Position numbers and translations under genes: made by a program. The notes beneath the pieces were generated by a model. That model was not told the DNA's origin. It searched no databases and saw nothing but the letters and a program-made list of their open reading frames with translations. Below, one piece after another: positions 1-5,800 of a stretch of 5,800 nucleotides of DNA. Source of the stretch: Desulfobacterales bacterium. GTDB lineage: Bacteria; Desulfobacterota; Desulfobacteria; Desulfobacterales; Desulfosalsimonadaceae. Where the stretch lies: positions 1 through 5,800 of the forward strand of contig SLIE01000178.1 of assembly GCA_007135795.1 (NCBI GenBank), written 5' to 3'. The first letter of the stretch is position 1; each line of letters begins with the position of its first letter.

Positions 1-977
1 AGCCGTTGAAGTTGCAACCCTACCAGATCGTGCGTGCGGTCGTTGCGGAAGGGGGGCTCGAGAAAGTTGTTTTGAATGTCTTGCATCAGAAGCTTGCGGC
101 AAAGACCAAGGTTCCGTTGAGGAGCGGGCAGCAGCTGAATCTGCAGGTGATGTCCACCAGTCCGCGGATTCATCTCCGGATCATGGAAGAGACCGAGTTG
201 AAGCATCTGTTCAGGATTCTGCATTCGCTGGACGACTCGATCAAGCTCTTGCCGGTCCTTTCAAAAATGCATGGCCACTGGCAGACGACAGGCAACCCCG
301 CCAATCAACCAGCCGGGGAGATCCATTCTTTTCTGGCGGGTCTGCTGGCGTTTTTGAGAAAATCCCCGGCCGATCTCTCCGGCAAAGACCTGGCCCGACT
401 TCACGAAATGCTCGGCCTGAACATGGAGGCACTGCTGGCCGGGGGGGAGGTTGCAAGGGCACGAAACACGTTGAAGGCGGTTCTGTTTATGTTTACCGGA
501 TCAGCCGGCAAGGATACGGAAATTGCCAGTCGGGCCGGCAGTATCCTTGAGCAGTTGAAACTGTTCGGGCTCTGCCGGTATCGACTGGAGCAGGAGAACG
601 TTCACTTTTTGCCGTTACCCCTGCCTTTTCTGGAGTTGGGGTATTTGCTTGCGGAAAGGGAGAATGCAGCGGAAAAAGAGGATGAAGGTGACAAGGAAAG
701 TGCCTGGAAGATGACATTGAACCTGAGACTGTCTTTTTTGGGGAACCTCGAAGTGCTGTTTCTCTTTGAAGAGAAGGGGACGCTTCGGCTTCGTTTTTTA
801 TGTGAGAGCGATAACGTCGCTGAAATCGTCTCCCGGGCAATCCCCGGATTGAAGGATCGACTGACATCCGTCACCCTCGCCGGTGTTTCCGTGGGAACCG
901 GGGCAGGAGATCCGGTCACGAACCTCTTGAAACGACTTGCACCCCAGGGGGATCATTTTCTGGAAGTGGAAGCATAA
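1..977 (+). CDS. fliK: FliK-like flagellar hook-length control protein, probably 5'-truncated by the window edge
   Basis: This is probably the flagellar hook-length control (molecular ruler) protein, which is secreted through the flagellar type III apparatus and acts on the FlhB C-terminal domain to end hook growth. The frame is open from the first base. A TTG at 6 would give 323 residues, but it has no visible ribosome binding site, so the true start is probably upstream. Counting from that TTG, residues 3-60 form a beta-rich module with the pattern VPLRSGQQLNLQVMSTSP, as in the N-terminal parts of deltaproteobacterial FliK-like proteins. Residues 60-215 are mainly helical and leucine-rich. 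Residues 218-233 are a charged linker. Residues 234-300 (TLNLRLSFLGNLEVLFLF, then GTLRLRFLCES) match the alternating beta pattern of the FliK C-terminal hook domain. The stop is 10 bp before an FlhB C-domain gene, and that partner is the main support for the call, since FliK sequences diverge strongly. A generic hypothetical protein cannot be excluded. Confidence 0.68.
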   Translation, partial: PLKLQPYQIVRAVVAEGGLEKVVLNVLHQKLAAKTKVPLRSGQQLNLQVMSTSPRIHLRIMEETELKHLFRILHSLDDSIKLLPVLSKMHGHWQTTGNPANQPAGEIHSFLAGLLAFLRKSPADLSGKDLARLHEMLGLNMEALLAGGEVARARNTLKAVLFMFTGSAGKDTEIASRAGSILEQLKLFGLCRYRLEQENVHFLPLPLPFLELGYLLAERENAAEKEDEGDKESAWKMTLNLRLSFLGNLEVLFLFEEKGTLRLRFLCESDNVAEIVSRAIPGLKDRLTSVTLAGVSVGTGAGDPVTNLLKRLAPQGDHFLEVEA

Positions 978-987
978 TGGATCGGGC

Positions 988-1257
988 ATGAGCGAAAAAG
1001 AGACCAGACAGAAAAAAGCCACAGCCCTGCGATATAATCGCCTCGAAAACGACGCGCCGATCATCGCTGCTTCCGGACGCGGAGAAGTGGCGGAAAACAT
1101 TATCGCAATTGCAGAAGAAGCGGGCATACCGATTCGGGAAGATGCCGATCTGGTTGAAATCCTCTCGACAATCCCGGTTGGGGAGGAAATTCCAATAGAG
1201 CTGTACCAGGCAGTGGCCGAAGTTCTGACGTTTGTCTATGCACTCAATAAAAAATAG
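988..1257 (+). CDS. Stand-alone FlhB C-terminal domain homologue (EscU/YscU/HrcU export-switch family)
   Basis: This 89-residue protein matches the cytoplasmic C-terminal domain of FlhB, the flagellar type III export switch. The visible family signature is ATALRY (residues 11-16), then APIIAASGRGEVAENI (23-38), AEEAGIPI (42-49), and IPIELYQAVAEVL (68-80) near the end. It has no transmembrane segments. It also lacks the NPTH autocleavage motif of full FlhB and begins at about the point that follows it. Related short proteins are YlqH of Bacillus subtilis and HP1575 of Helicobacter pylori; the latter is known to substitute for a deleted FlhB C-domain. I chose the ATG at 988 because homology begins just after it. 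An in-frame ATG at 937 lies inside the fliK frame and would add 17 residues that do not fit the family. The Shine-Dalgarno is weak (GGA at 979-981), and the 10-bp gap from the fliK stop suggests translational coupling. No terminator follows. Confidence 0.86.
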   Translation: MSEKETRQKKATALRYNRLENDAPIIAASGRGEVAENIIAIAEEAGIPIREDADLVEILSTIPVGEEIPIELYQAVAEVLTFVYALNKK

Positions 1258-1307
1258 ATCTTCGTCGCTGTCTCTTCGTTGTATTGCATCTTAGATAAGT
1301 CCTGTCG

Positions 1308-1325
1308 TTGGCATTTAATTTGCAT
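1308..1325 (+). promoter_or_regulatory. Sigma-54 (RpoN) -24/-12 promoter of the cheY operon
   Basis: The sequence TTGGCATTTAATTTGCAT carries the invariant GG (1310-1311) and GC (1322-1323) of sigma-54 promoters with exactly 10 bases between them. It fits TGGCAC-N5-TTGCA with one mismatch: T replaces C as the last base of TGGCAC. Transcription should start around 1334-1336, giving a leader of about 55 bases before cheY. It lies in the only large gap of the window, directly upstream of the che genes. Sigma-54 promoters need an enhancer-binding activator (FlrC/FleQ types in flagellar systems). I could not identify an activator site with confidence. Confidence 0.74.
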
Positions 1326-1337
1326 ACTAATTAAATG
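1312..1337. repeat. AT-rich inverted repeat over the -12 element and predicted transcription start
   Basis: Two perfect 9-bp arms, CATTTAATT (1312-1320) and AATTAAATG (1329-1337), flank an 8-base spacer. The left arm sits between the -24 and -12 elements, the -12 GC lies in the spacer, and the right arm covers the predicted start site. It could be an operator for a dimeric regulator or could aid DNA melting. An RNA stem is unlikely, because only part of the right arm would be transcribed. An AT-rich region can produce such symmetry by chance, so function is uncertain. Confidence 0.45.
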
Positions 1338-1376
1338 AGTACTAAAAGTCAAATATCAGACACACCGAGAACTTAT

Positions 1377-1384
1377 AAGGAGAG
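1377..1384 (+). promoter_or_regulatory. Strong ribosome binding site of cheY
   Basis: AAGGAGAG has a full AAGGAG core ending 8 bases before the cheY ATG at 1391. It is clearly stronger than the signals before the two large downstream genes. Confidence 0.85.
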
Positions 1385-1390
1385 AAAAGG

Positions 1391-1765
1391 ATGGGTAAAT
1401 CAATTTTGATCATCGACGATTCCAGTACTATGCGAAAAATAGTAAATCGTTCCCTCAGGCAGGCAGGCCTGGAATTCGATACCGTTTTTGAGGCAGGGGA
1501 CGGCGTTGAGGCATTGGAAATCCTGGCAAATGAAAAGCCCGACATAATTTTGTCGGACATCAATATGCCCAATATGGATGGCATCGAGTTTCTAAAAAAG
1601 AAGGGTGCCGACCCATCTATAAAAGATATTCCCGTGGTCATGGTGACCACCGAAGGCGGGTCGGAAGACATGGTCGAACAATCGCGTTCCCTTGGCGCCT
1701 CCGGTTGCGTAAAAAAACCCTTCACCCCTGATCAGGTCAACGATGTGCTTGGTCCGTTGCTTTAA
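1391..1765 (+). CDS. cheY: CheY single-domain chemotaxis response regulator
   Basis: This is a 124-residue receiver domain with no output domain, the standard length for CheY. When phosphorylated by CheA it would bind the flagellar switch (or another target) in the cytoplasm. All key residues are present: the acidic pair D9-D10 in ILIIDDSS, the phospho-acceptor D56 in SDINMP, the switch threonine T86 in MVTTEG, and the lysine K109 in VKKPFTP. The GASGCVKKPF end is typical of single-domain CheY proteins of chemotaxis clusters. It is the first gene of a + strand operon behind a sigma-54 promoter, with a strong ribosome binding site. The cheX start follows 19 bp after its stop, so phospho-signal and phosphatase are likely made together. 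The sequence alone does not tell whether it controls flagella or another output such as pili, but the flagellar genes directly upstream favour motility. Confidence 0.95.
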   Translation: MGKSILIIDDSSTMRKIVNRSLRQAGLEFDTVFEAGDGVEALEILANEKPDIILSDINMPNMDGIEFLKKKGADPSIKDIPVVMVTTEGGSEDMVEQSRSLGASGCVKKPFTPDQVNDVLGPLL

Positions 1766-1772
1766 AAGCATT

Positions 1773-1782
1773 AAAGGAGAGG
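1773..1782 (+). promoter_or_regulatory. Ribosome binding site that fixes the cheX start
   Basis: AAAGGAGAGG lies just before the ATG at 1785, with the AGGAG core ending 5 bases upstream of it. It selects this start over the in-frame ATG at 1743, which lies inside cheY and has no comparable signal. Confidence 0.82.
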
Positions 1783-1784
1783 AA

Positions 1785-2243
1785 ATGAATTTCAAGGACA
1801 AAATTATCGAGGCCACCAAGGAAATCTTCGAGAGCATGATCATGGTTGATGTGACGCCGGGAGAGGCGCTGACAGAGCCTGTCTCCAAGTTTAAATGCTC
1901 TTTGTCCGCGATGGTCGGATTTGCCGGGTTTAAACAGGGGAACCTGGCAATCCATGCATCCGATAAGGTAGCACAGGGGTTGACCGGCGATTTTCTCGGG
2001 ATGGAAGTCAATGAGATTAATGAAGATGTTCAGGATGCCATGGGAGAGCTTGCCAACATGCTGGCGGGTTCCCTGAAGCCCTTTATTTCATCAGACGGTG
2101 GTAAAGTCGAACTCTCTCTTCCTTCGGTCGTGCACGGAGAAGAATACACGTTGACTGTGATCAACAAGGCGGATTGGATTCTCATTCCGTTCTCCGTTTC
2201 ACATGGGGAATTCCTGGTGGGACTGGAGTTGAAAAAACAATAA
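1785..2243 (+). CDS. cheX: CheX-family CheY-P phosphatase
   Basis: This 152-residue protein has the size and layout of CheX, a cytoplasmic phosphatase that removes phosphate from CheY-P. Residues 1-20 form a helix, IIEATKEIFESMIMVDV, followed by the family's VTPGEAL stretch. A beta segment (MVGFAGFKQGNLAIHAS, 43-59) comes next, then the active-site helix D84-AMG-E88-LA-N91-MLA-G95. That helix keeps the DxxxExxNxxxG pattern of CheC, CheX and FliY, whose Glu and Asn act on the phospho-Asp of CheY. The C-terminal part (VELSLPSVV to FLVGLELKK) completes the beta sheet. A single active-site helix fits CheX, whereas CheC usually carries two. It sits 19 bp after cheY and 21 bp before a larger protein that carries two more domains of the same kind. 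The functional call is confident; only the enzyme's activity on this particular CheY is inferred. Confidence 0.88.
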   Translation: MNFKDKIIEATKEIFESMIMVDVTPGEALTEPVSKFKCSLSAMVGFAGFKQGNLAIHASDKVAQGLTGDFLGMEVNEINEDVQDAMGELANMLAGSLKPFISSDGGKVELSLPSVVHGEEYTLTVINKADWILIPFSVSHGEFLVGLELKKQ

Positions 2244-2264
2244 CCGAGGCAAGCAAGCAGACAC

Positions 2265-4199
2265 ATGAGCAATTCTGACCCTTTTTTGGACATATACCCC
2301 GATGTGCTGGAAAACAGCGCGGCTGAACTGGGTGATCTTATCGGGCAAACCCTGACGTTGCAGGATATCAGCAATAGGCAGGGATCCCGGCAGGAGGTGT
2401 TCACCGCGCCAAGGCAAAAGTTTGTACTGGCGGCTTTTGATATTAAAAAAGGGGAAGGCGACCCGGTTTATCTTTATTTTGATCTTGATTTGGCCATTGA
2501 ACTTGCCGGGCAGCTGATCATGCTCCCGGCGGATGAGATCAATGCCCACAAGAAGAAAAAAGAGCTGGATGGGGATCTTCTGGATGCTTTTTCGGAAATT
2601 GCCAATATCCTCAGCGGTGTTATGAATGCCGTTCTCCAGGAAGCATTTCCCGACAGGAAAATGCATTTTGTAAAGGGAAAACTCGATATTTTCCCAGCCA
2701 AGAGTGTGGATGTGCCCCTGTCGGATGGACCGATTACCGCTTATTCAGCAAAGGTGATGGTAAAAGATAGAAGCCCGGGCGGGTTTATGTTTTTTTTCCC
2801 GCACACGCTGCTATCTGAAAGTAATGTTGATGCGAAAGCCTTGGAAGGTGAACTTTCCAGTGAAACCGGAAGCCCGGCCCCGGAATTATTGGTTCAGGGG
2901 AAAACTGAAAAAACGAGTCCGGAAAATACGGGTGGTTTGTCCGCGGACTCAACATCTGCAAGCAGGGATATGGGAAAACAGTCGCCTGTGGATGAAAGAT
3001 CGGACAACCCGGGTGATGAACTGTTTCAAGAAATTTCACCGGATGTAACCGAAGATTCTGAACCCTTGCCGTTAATCCTTGATGAAGCAAAACAGGATTA
3101 TTTGGATCCGGGCTTCGTTGACACCTTTTTGTTGGAAGGACTGGAAACAGCGCGCGAGGAGTTTGAAGCCCTGCTCGGGTACTCGGTGACATTTGCCGGG
3201 CAGCAGACACTCTGGAAGACCAAAAAAGAGTTGTTGGCCCGTACCAAAGGCAAACAGGTACTGACCAGGGTAAAGGTATCCGGAGATAAGGACGGGTATG
3301 GTTATGTGCTGATTCCGCTCAAGGATGCTGTTCATTTTGGTGGCCTTTTGCTCATGATGCCGTCCGAGTCGATCGCGGAATCGATTCGGAAGGGAGAGTT
3401 CGACGGTGAAGTGGCGGATGCCTTCGGCGAGATTGTAAATATCCTGGTCGGGTCTTATTCGAATCAGTTCAAAAGCGAATTTCCCGTAAGGATTTCCCTG
3501 AAAAAGGAAGGCCTTGAAGTATTTTTACCGATCAAGGGGGATTTGCCCGGGGAGCAACCTTTCCCCGAGGATGATTTCTATCTCATGAGTGCGGGTATAC
3601 GCATGGGGGATCAAAATCATGGCCCCTTTGAGCTTTTTTTCCCGGCCCATATTTTAGGCATGCAACCACCGTCCGGCTTTAAACTTGCTGAAATTCCCGA
3701 TCTCGCATCAAGAGATGAAGATGAATGGGATTTGCCGGCCTTTATGTCAGATGATCCAAGTGTGGAAAGTCAAAAAGTGGTCTCTGGGAGCAAGGGCTGC
3801 CAAAAAAATGACTCTGCGTTCAACGAGGATCACCAGCACACCGGCGGACGCATTATTACCATTATCGGCGAAGATGCGGATGAGCTTGCAAGCATGGAAG
3901 AAAGTATTCGGGACGCCGGTTTTCGATACAGGTGTTTAATGCTCGACGAAGATTTGAAAAGCGGTCTGGCAGGCGAGAATACTTGCGTTTTTCTGTTTAT
4001 CAACAAGGTCAACGACCAGGGGCTTGCCAGAGCCATCAAGATAAAATCCGTAATGGGGAAAAATTGCCCCCTTGTACTTGCCGGACCCCAGTGGACGCGT
4101 TCGGCAGTAATCAAAGCCCGCAGGTATGGTGCAGATGACATACTCGTAACCCCGGCGGACATGGATTCAATCCGGAAGAAATGCCGAAAATACATATAA
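2265..4199 (+). CDS. Tandem CheX-like double-domain protein with C-terminal degenerate receiver domain
   Basis: This 644-residue protein belongs to no named family I can recall, but its parts can be read. Residues 15-183 form one CheX/CheC-like domain with the active-site pattern D107-AFS-E111-IA-N114-ILS-G118. Residues 186-280 are an acidic, Ser/Pro-rich linker. Residues 281-465 form a second such domain with D385-AFG-E389-IV-N392-ILV-G396. Aligned without gaps, residues 81-131 and 359-409 share 21 of 51 positions, so an internal duplication is likely. A second linker (466-527) leads to a receiver-like alpha/beta domain (528-642). There RIITIIGED looks like strand 1, CPLVLAGP like strand 4 and GADDILVTP like strand 5, but no Asp ends strand 3 (VFLFINK) and the usual Lys-Pro is Thr-Pro (T629). 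There is no signal peptide or membrane segment. The likely role is phosphatase or adaptor in the CheA-CheY pathway. The ATG at 2265 has only a distant GAGG (2246-2249), and coupling to cheX is plausible. Confidence 0.82.
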   Translation: MSNSDPFLDIYPDVLENSAAELGDLIGQTLTLQDISNRQGSRQEVFTAPRQKFVLAAFDIKKGEGDPVYLYFDLDLAIELAGQLIMLPADEINAHKKKKELDGDLLDAFSEIANILSGVMNAVLQEAFPDRKMHFVKGKLDIFPAKSVDVPLSDGPITAYSAKVMVKDRSPGGFMFFFPHTLLSESNVDAKALEGELSSETGSPAPELLVQGKTEKTSPENTGGLSADSTSASRDMGKQSPVDERSDNPGDELFQEISPDVTEDSEPLPLILDEAKQDYLDPGFVDTFLLEGLETAREEFEALLGYSVTFAGQQTLWKTKKELLARTKGKQVLTRVKVSGDKDGYGYVLIPLKDAVHFGGLLLMMPSESIAESIRKGEFDGEVADAFGEIVNILVGSYSNQFKSEFPVRISLKKEGLEVFLPIKGDLPGEQPFPEDDFYLMSAGIRMGDQNHGPFELFFPAHILGMQPPSGFKLAEIPDLASRDEDEWDLPAFMSDDPSVESQKVVSGSKGCQKNDSAFNEDHQHTGGRIITIIGEDADELASMEESIRDAGFRYRCLMLDEDLKSGLAGENTCVFLFINKVNDQGLARAIKIKSVMGKNCPLVLAGPQWTRSAVIKARRYGADDILVTPADMDSIRKKCRKYI

Positions 4200-4234
4200 A
4201 AGCGGAAACATCAACAACAGGATAAATAACGCAT

Positions 4235-5800
4235 ATGAACCAGAAGGCATGCAAACAAAAAATCAGCGATGATATTGAAACCATTGCAGAACAATTTATC
4301 ATGGCGGATCTGTCCGATCCGTCCGGTATAAAAGAATTAAGCGATGCTTTCAAAGGGCTCGGCGAAATCATGGCCGGTACGTTCCCCCTTTGCAGCGGCG
4401 CATCGCTGGCAGTCGGCGATATCCTGGAAAAAGGTGCAAAAGAGCCTGCATTGTTGAATGAAACAGATTTACAGGCCGCTGAAAAGGTGATTTCCGCTTT
4501 GCAGATTCTGGTTAAGAAGGATGTGGATGAAATAATGCTGGATCTTCCGGGTTGCAGTAATCCCCGGGTTTCCGATTCCGCTGAGAAATTGACTGAAAAC
4601 GATTCAATCGGTGGGTATGCCGCCGGGGTGGACCGGGACATTTTTGAGGAATATCTGGCTCAACAGGACAGTGTTATTGCGGAGATTGAAGAGTTGGTGC
4701 TTGCTTACGAGCAGCAACCGGATCTTCAGATTTTAAAAGAGCTCAAGCGTTTCCTTCATACCGCCAAGGGGGAAGCGGGAGTGATCGGTCTGAATGTTGT
4801 TGAACGGGTATGTCACCAGGTTGAGGACTACATTCAAGATGCGGAGGCGGATCTTCAGGTGGATCCCCTTCTCGAGTTCAAGGACTGGTTCGAGCAGACC
4901 ATTGCCGCCATTAAAACCGGAGACCCGGTTCCGCCGGCGGATAACCTTCTGGAGGCACTCAAACCTGTTGGATCGATTGCCGTGGCAGTCAATCGGGATA
5001 TTCAAAAAGAGATCCCCTGTGATGATAAGATAATTGGCCATGTACCTCCGGCAGGTCTGGATTTATCTGCTGTGATACCGGAAGTTTCTTCAGAAAGCGA
5101 TTGTGAAGGCGAGCCAATCGGTGATGAGTTGCAACAGGAAATCGACTCTCTTTTACAGCCTGTTGTCATAGAAGATCCTGAAATTACGGCGGACTTTGTT
5201 TCGGAAACAATTGAGCATTTTGAAATATCAGATGAAAATCTTCTTACCCTGGAGAATGATCCGGAAAACGAGGAGGCCATAGCCTCTATATTTCGGGCAT
5301 TCCATACCATCAAGGGGACCTCTTCCTTTTTGGGGTTATCCCCCATATCCCGCCTTGCCCATGTAGCGGAAACGCTCCTGGATGAAGTTCGAAAAAAGCA
5401 TCTCGATTTCGAGGGGGTCGTGGTCGATGCGACATTCAATGCATTTGATCTCCTTAAAAAAATGGTCAAGGAACTGGAAATCGCCCTCGGCGCGGGTGAT
5501 ATGTTTGTACCTGATCCCGAACTTCCTGAAATTTTCATGCAATTGAAGCATGCCCTTGCCGGCCAGAAGAATGCCCCATCTTCAGTGAGCAAACCTGCAT
5601 CCTTGCCCACATGTGATCCTGTAAAACCGGATCTCCCCGGAGGTTCAAAACCGGCTATGACATCCGTTTCAACGAGCGGTTCCGGTGAAGAAGATTCGGA
5701 GATAATCGCCATGACAAATGGTTCGAATCAGGCAAGAACCGGCAGGGCGGTCAAGCAGACCATGAAGATCGATGCCGATCGGATCGATCTGCTCCTGGAA
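4235..5800 (+). CDS. cheA: CheA chemotaxis histidine kinase with two HPt domains, 3'-truncated by the window edge
   Basis: The frame is open for 522 codons from the ATG at 4235 to the last base, so the kinase core lies outside the window. Residues 1-105 are a mostly helical region I cannot assign. Residues 132-205 are an HPt domain with H175 in FLHTAKGEAGVIGL. After a linker, residues 317-420 form a second HPt domain with H357 in the canonical AFHTIKGTSSFLGL. A Ser/Pro-rich linker (440-505) follows. The last residues (KIDADRIDLLLE) match the start of the P3 dimerisation domain of CheA, which in E. coli-type CheA is followed by the ATPase and the CheW-binding domain. CheA autophosphorylates an HPt histidine in receptor complexes and passes phosphate to CheY, encoded upstream in this operon. 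An in-frame TAA at 4223 leaves 4235 as the first possible start. The nearest Shine-Dalgarno is AGGA at 4219-4222, a long 12 bases away. No P2-type CheY-binding domain is recognisable in the linkers. Confidence 0.93.
   Translation, partial: MNQKACKQKISDDIETIAEQFIMADLSDPSGIKELSDAFKGLGEIMAGTFPLCSGASLAVGDILEKGAKEPALLNETDLQAAEKVISALQILVKKDVDEIMLDLPGCSNPRVSDSAEKLTENDSIGGYAAGVDRDIFEEYLAQQDSVIAEIEELVLAYEQQPDLQILKELKRFLHTAKGEAGVIGLNVVERVCHQVEDYIQDAEADLQVDPLLEFKDWFEQTIAAIKTGDPVPPADNLLEALKPVGSIAVAVNRDIQKEIPCDDKIIGHVPPAGLDLSAVIPEVSSESDCEGEPIGDELQQEIDSLLQPVVIEDPEITADFVSETIEHFEISDENLLTLENDPENEEAIASIFRAFHTIKGTSSFLGLSPISRLAHVAETLLDEVRKKHLDFEGVVVDATFNAFDLLKKMVKELEIALGAGDMFVPDPELPEIFMQLKHALAGQKNAPSSVSKPASLPTCDPVKPDLPGGSKPAMTSVSTSGSGEEDSEIIAMTNGSNQARTGRAVKQTMKIDADRIDLLLE

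Noticed and set aside
1258..1307. Possible Rho-independent terminator after the FlhB-like gene; small palindromes such as ATCT-T-AGAT at 1288-1296.
   Set aside because: The stems are only 4 bp and no T-run follows, so they do not support a terminator.
1737..2011. Several antisense open frames over cheX, and similar ones over fliK and the large genes.
   Set aside because: They overlap well-supported + strand genes completely, resemble no family, and have no promoter or ribosome binding site of their own.
2503..3204. A 12-bp direct repeat TTGCCGGGCAGC at 2503-2514 and 3193-3204 inside the 644-residue gene.
   Set aside because: The copies encode similar short peptides (AGQ) but at non-equivalent positions of the two domains, so they are not part of the domain duplication and are most likely chance.
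3685..4138. Short + strand frames inside the 3' part of the 644-residue gene, which might have signalled a frameshift or a separate gene.
   Set aside because: The main frame continues uninterrupted through the receiver-like domain, and the alternative products are low-complexity, basic sequences without recognisable domains.
1..5800. tRNA or rRNA genes, CRISPR arrays, insertion sequences, attachment sites.
   Set aside because: No cloverleaf-like segment, regularly spaced repeats, transposase coding or terminal repeats were seen; almost all of the window is co-oriented coding sequence.

Overview
The window reads as one strand of flagellar and chemotaxis genes, all on the + strand and tightly packed, from a motile Gram-negative bacterium. 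A sigma-54 (-24/-12) promoter, a FliK-like gene followed by a stand-alone FlhB C-terminal homologue, and CheX-family phosphatases beside a multi-HPt CheA together suggest a Desulfobacterota (deltaproteobacterial) genome. That taxonomic placement is inference; nothing in the window proves it.

Region 1 (1-1257) is the end of a flagellar unit. It holds a FliK-like hook-length control protein, probably cut at its 5' end by the window edge, and 10 bases later a small protein equivalent to the cytoplasmic C-terminal domain of the export switch protein FlhB. In the known system FliK acts on the FlhB C-domain to switch export specificity, so the pairing makes functional sense.

Region 2 (1258-1390) is the only real intergenic gap, 133 bp. 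It contains a well-matched sigma-54 promoter at 1308-1325, a 9-bp-arm dyad at 1312-1337 that overlaps the -12 element and the predicted start site, and a strong ribosome binding site at 1377-1384. No convincing terminator is visible for the upstream genes.

Region 3 (1391-5800) is a chemosensory operon with gaps of 19, 21 and 35 bp: cheY (single-domain response regulator), cheX (CheY-P phosphatase family), a 644-residue protein, and cheA, which starts at 4235 and runs off the right edge. The 644-residue protein has two CheX-like domains in tandem and a C-terminal receiver-like domain without the phosphorylation residues. The visible part of CheA has an unassigned helical N-terminal region, two HPt domains (H175 and H357) and the beginning of the dimerisation domain.

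Inferred working model: CheA phosphorylates CheY through one or both HPt domains, and CheX dephosphorylates CheY-P. The 644-residue protein adds two more potential phosphatase modules tied to a receiver-like domain that probably cannot be phosphorylated. This last protein is the least conventional part of the window and the best candidate for something undescribed.
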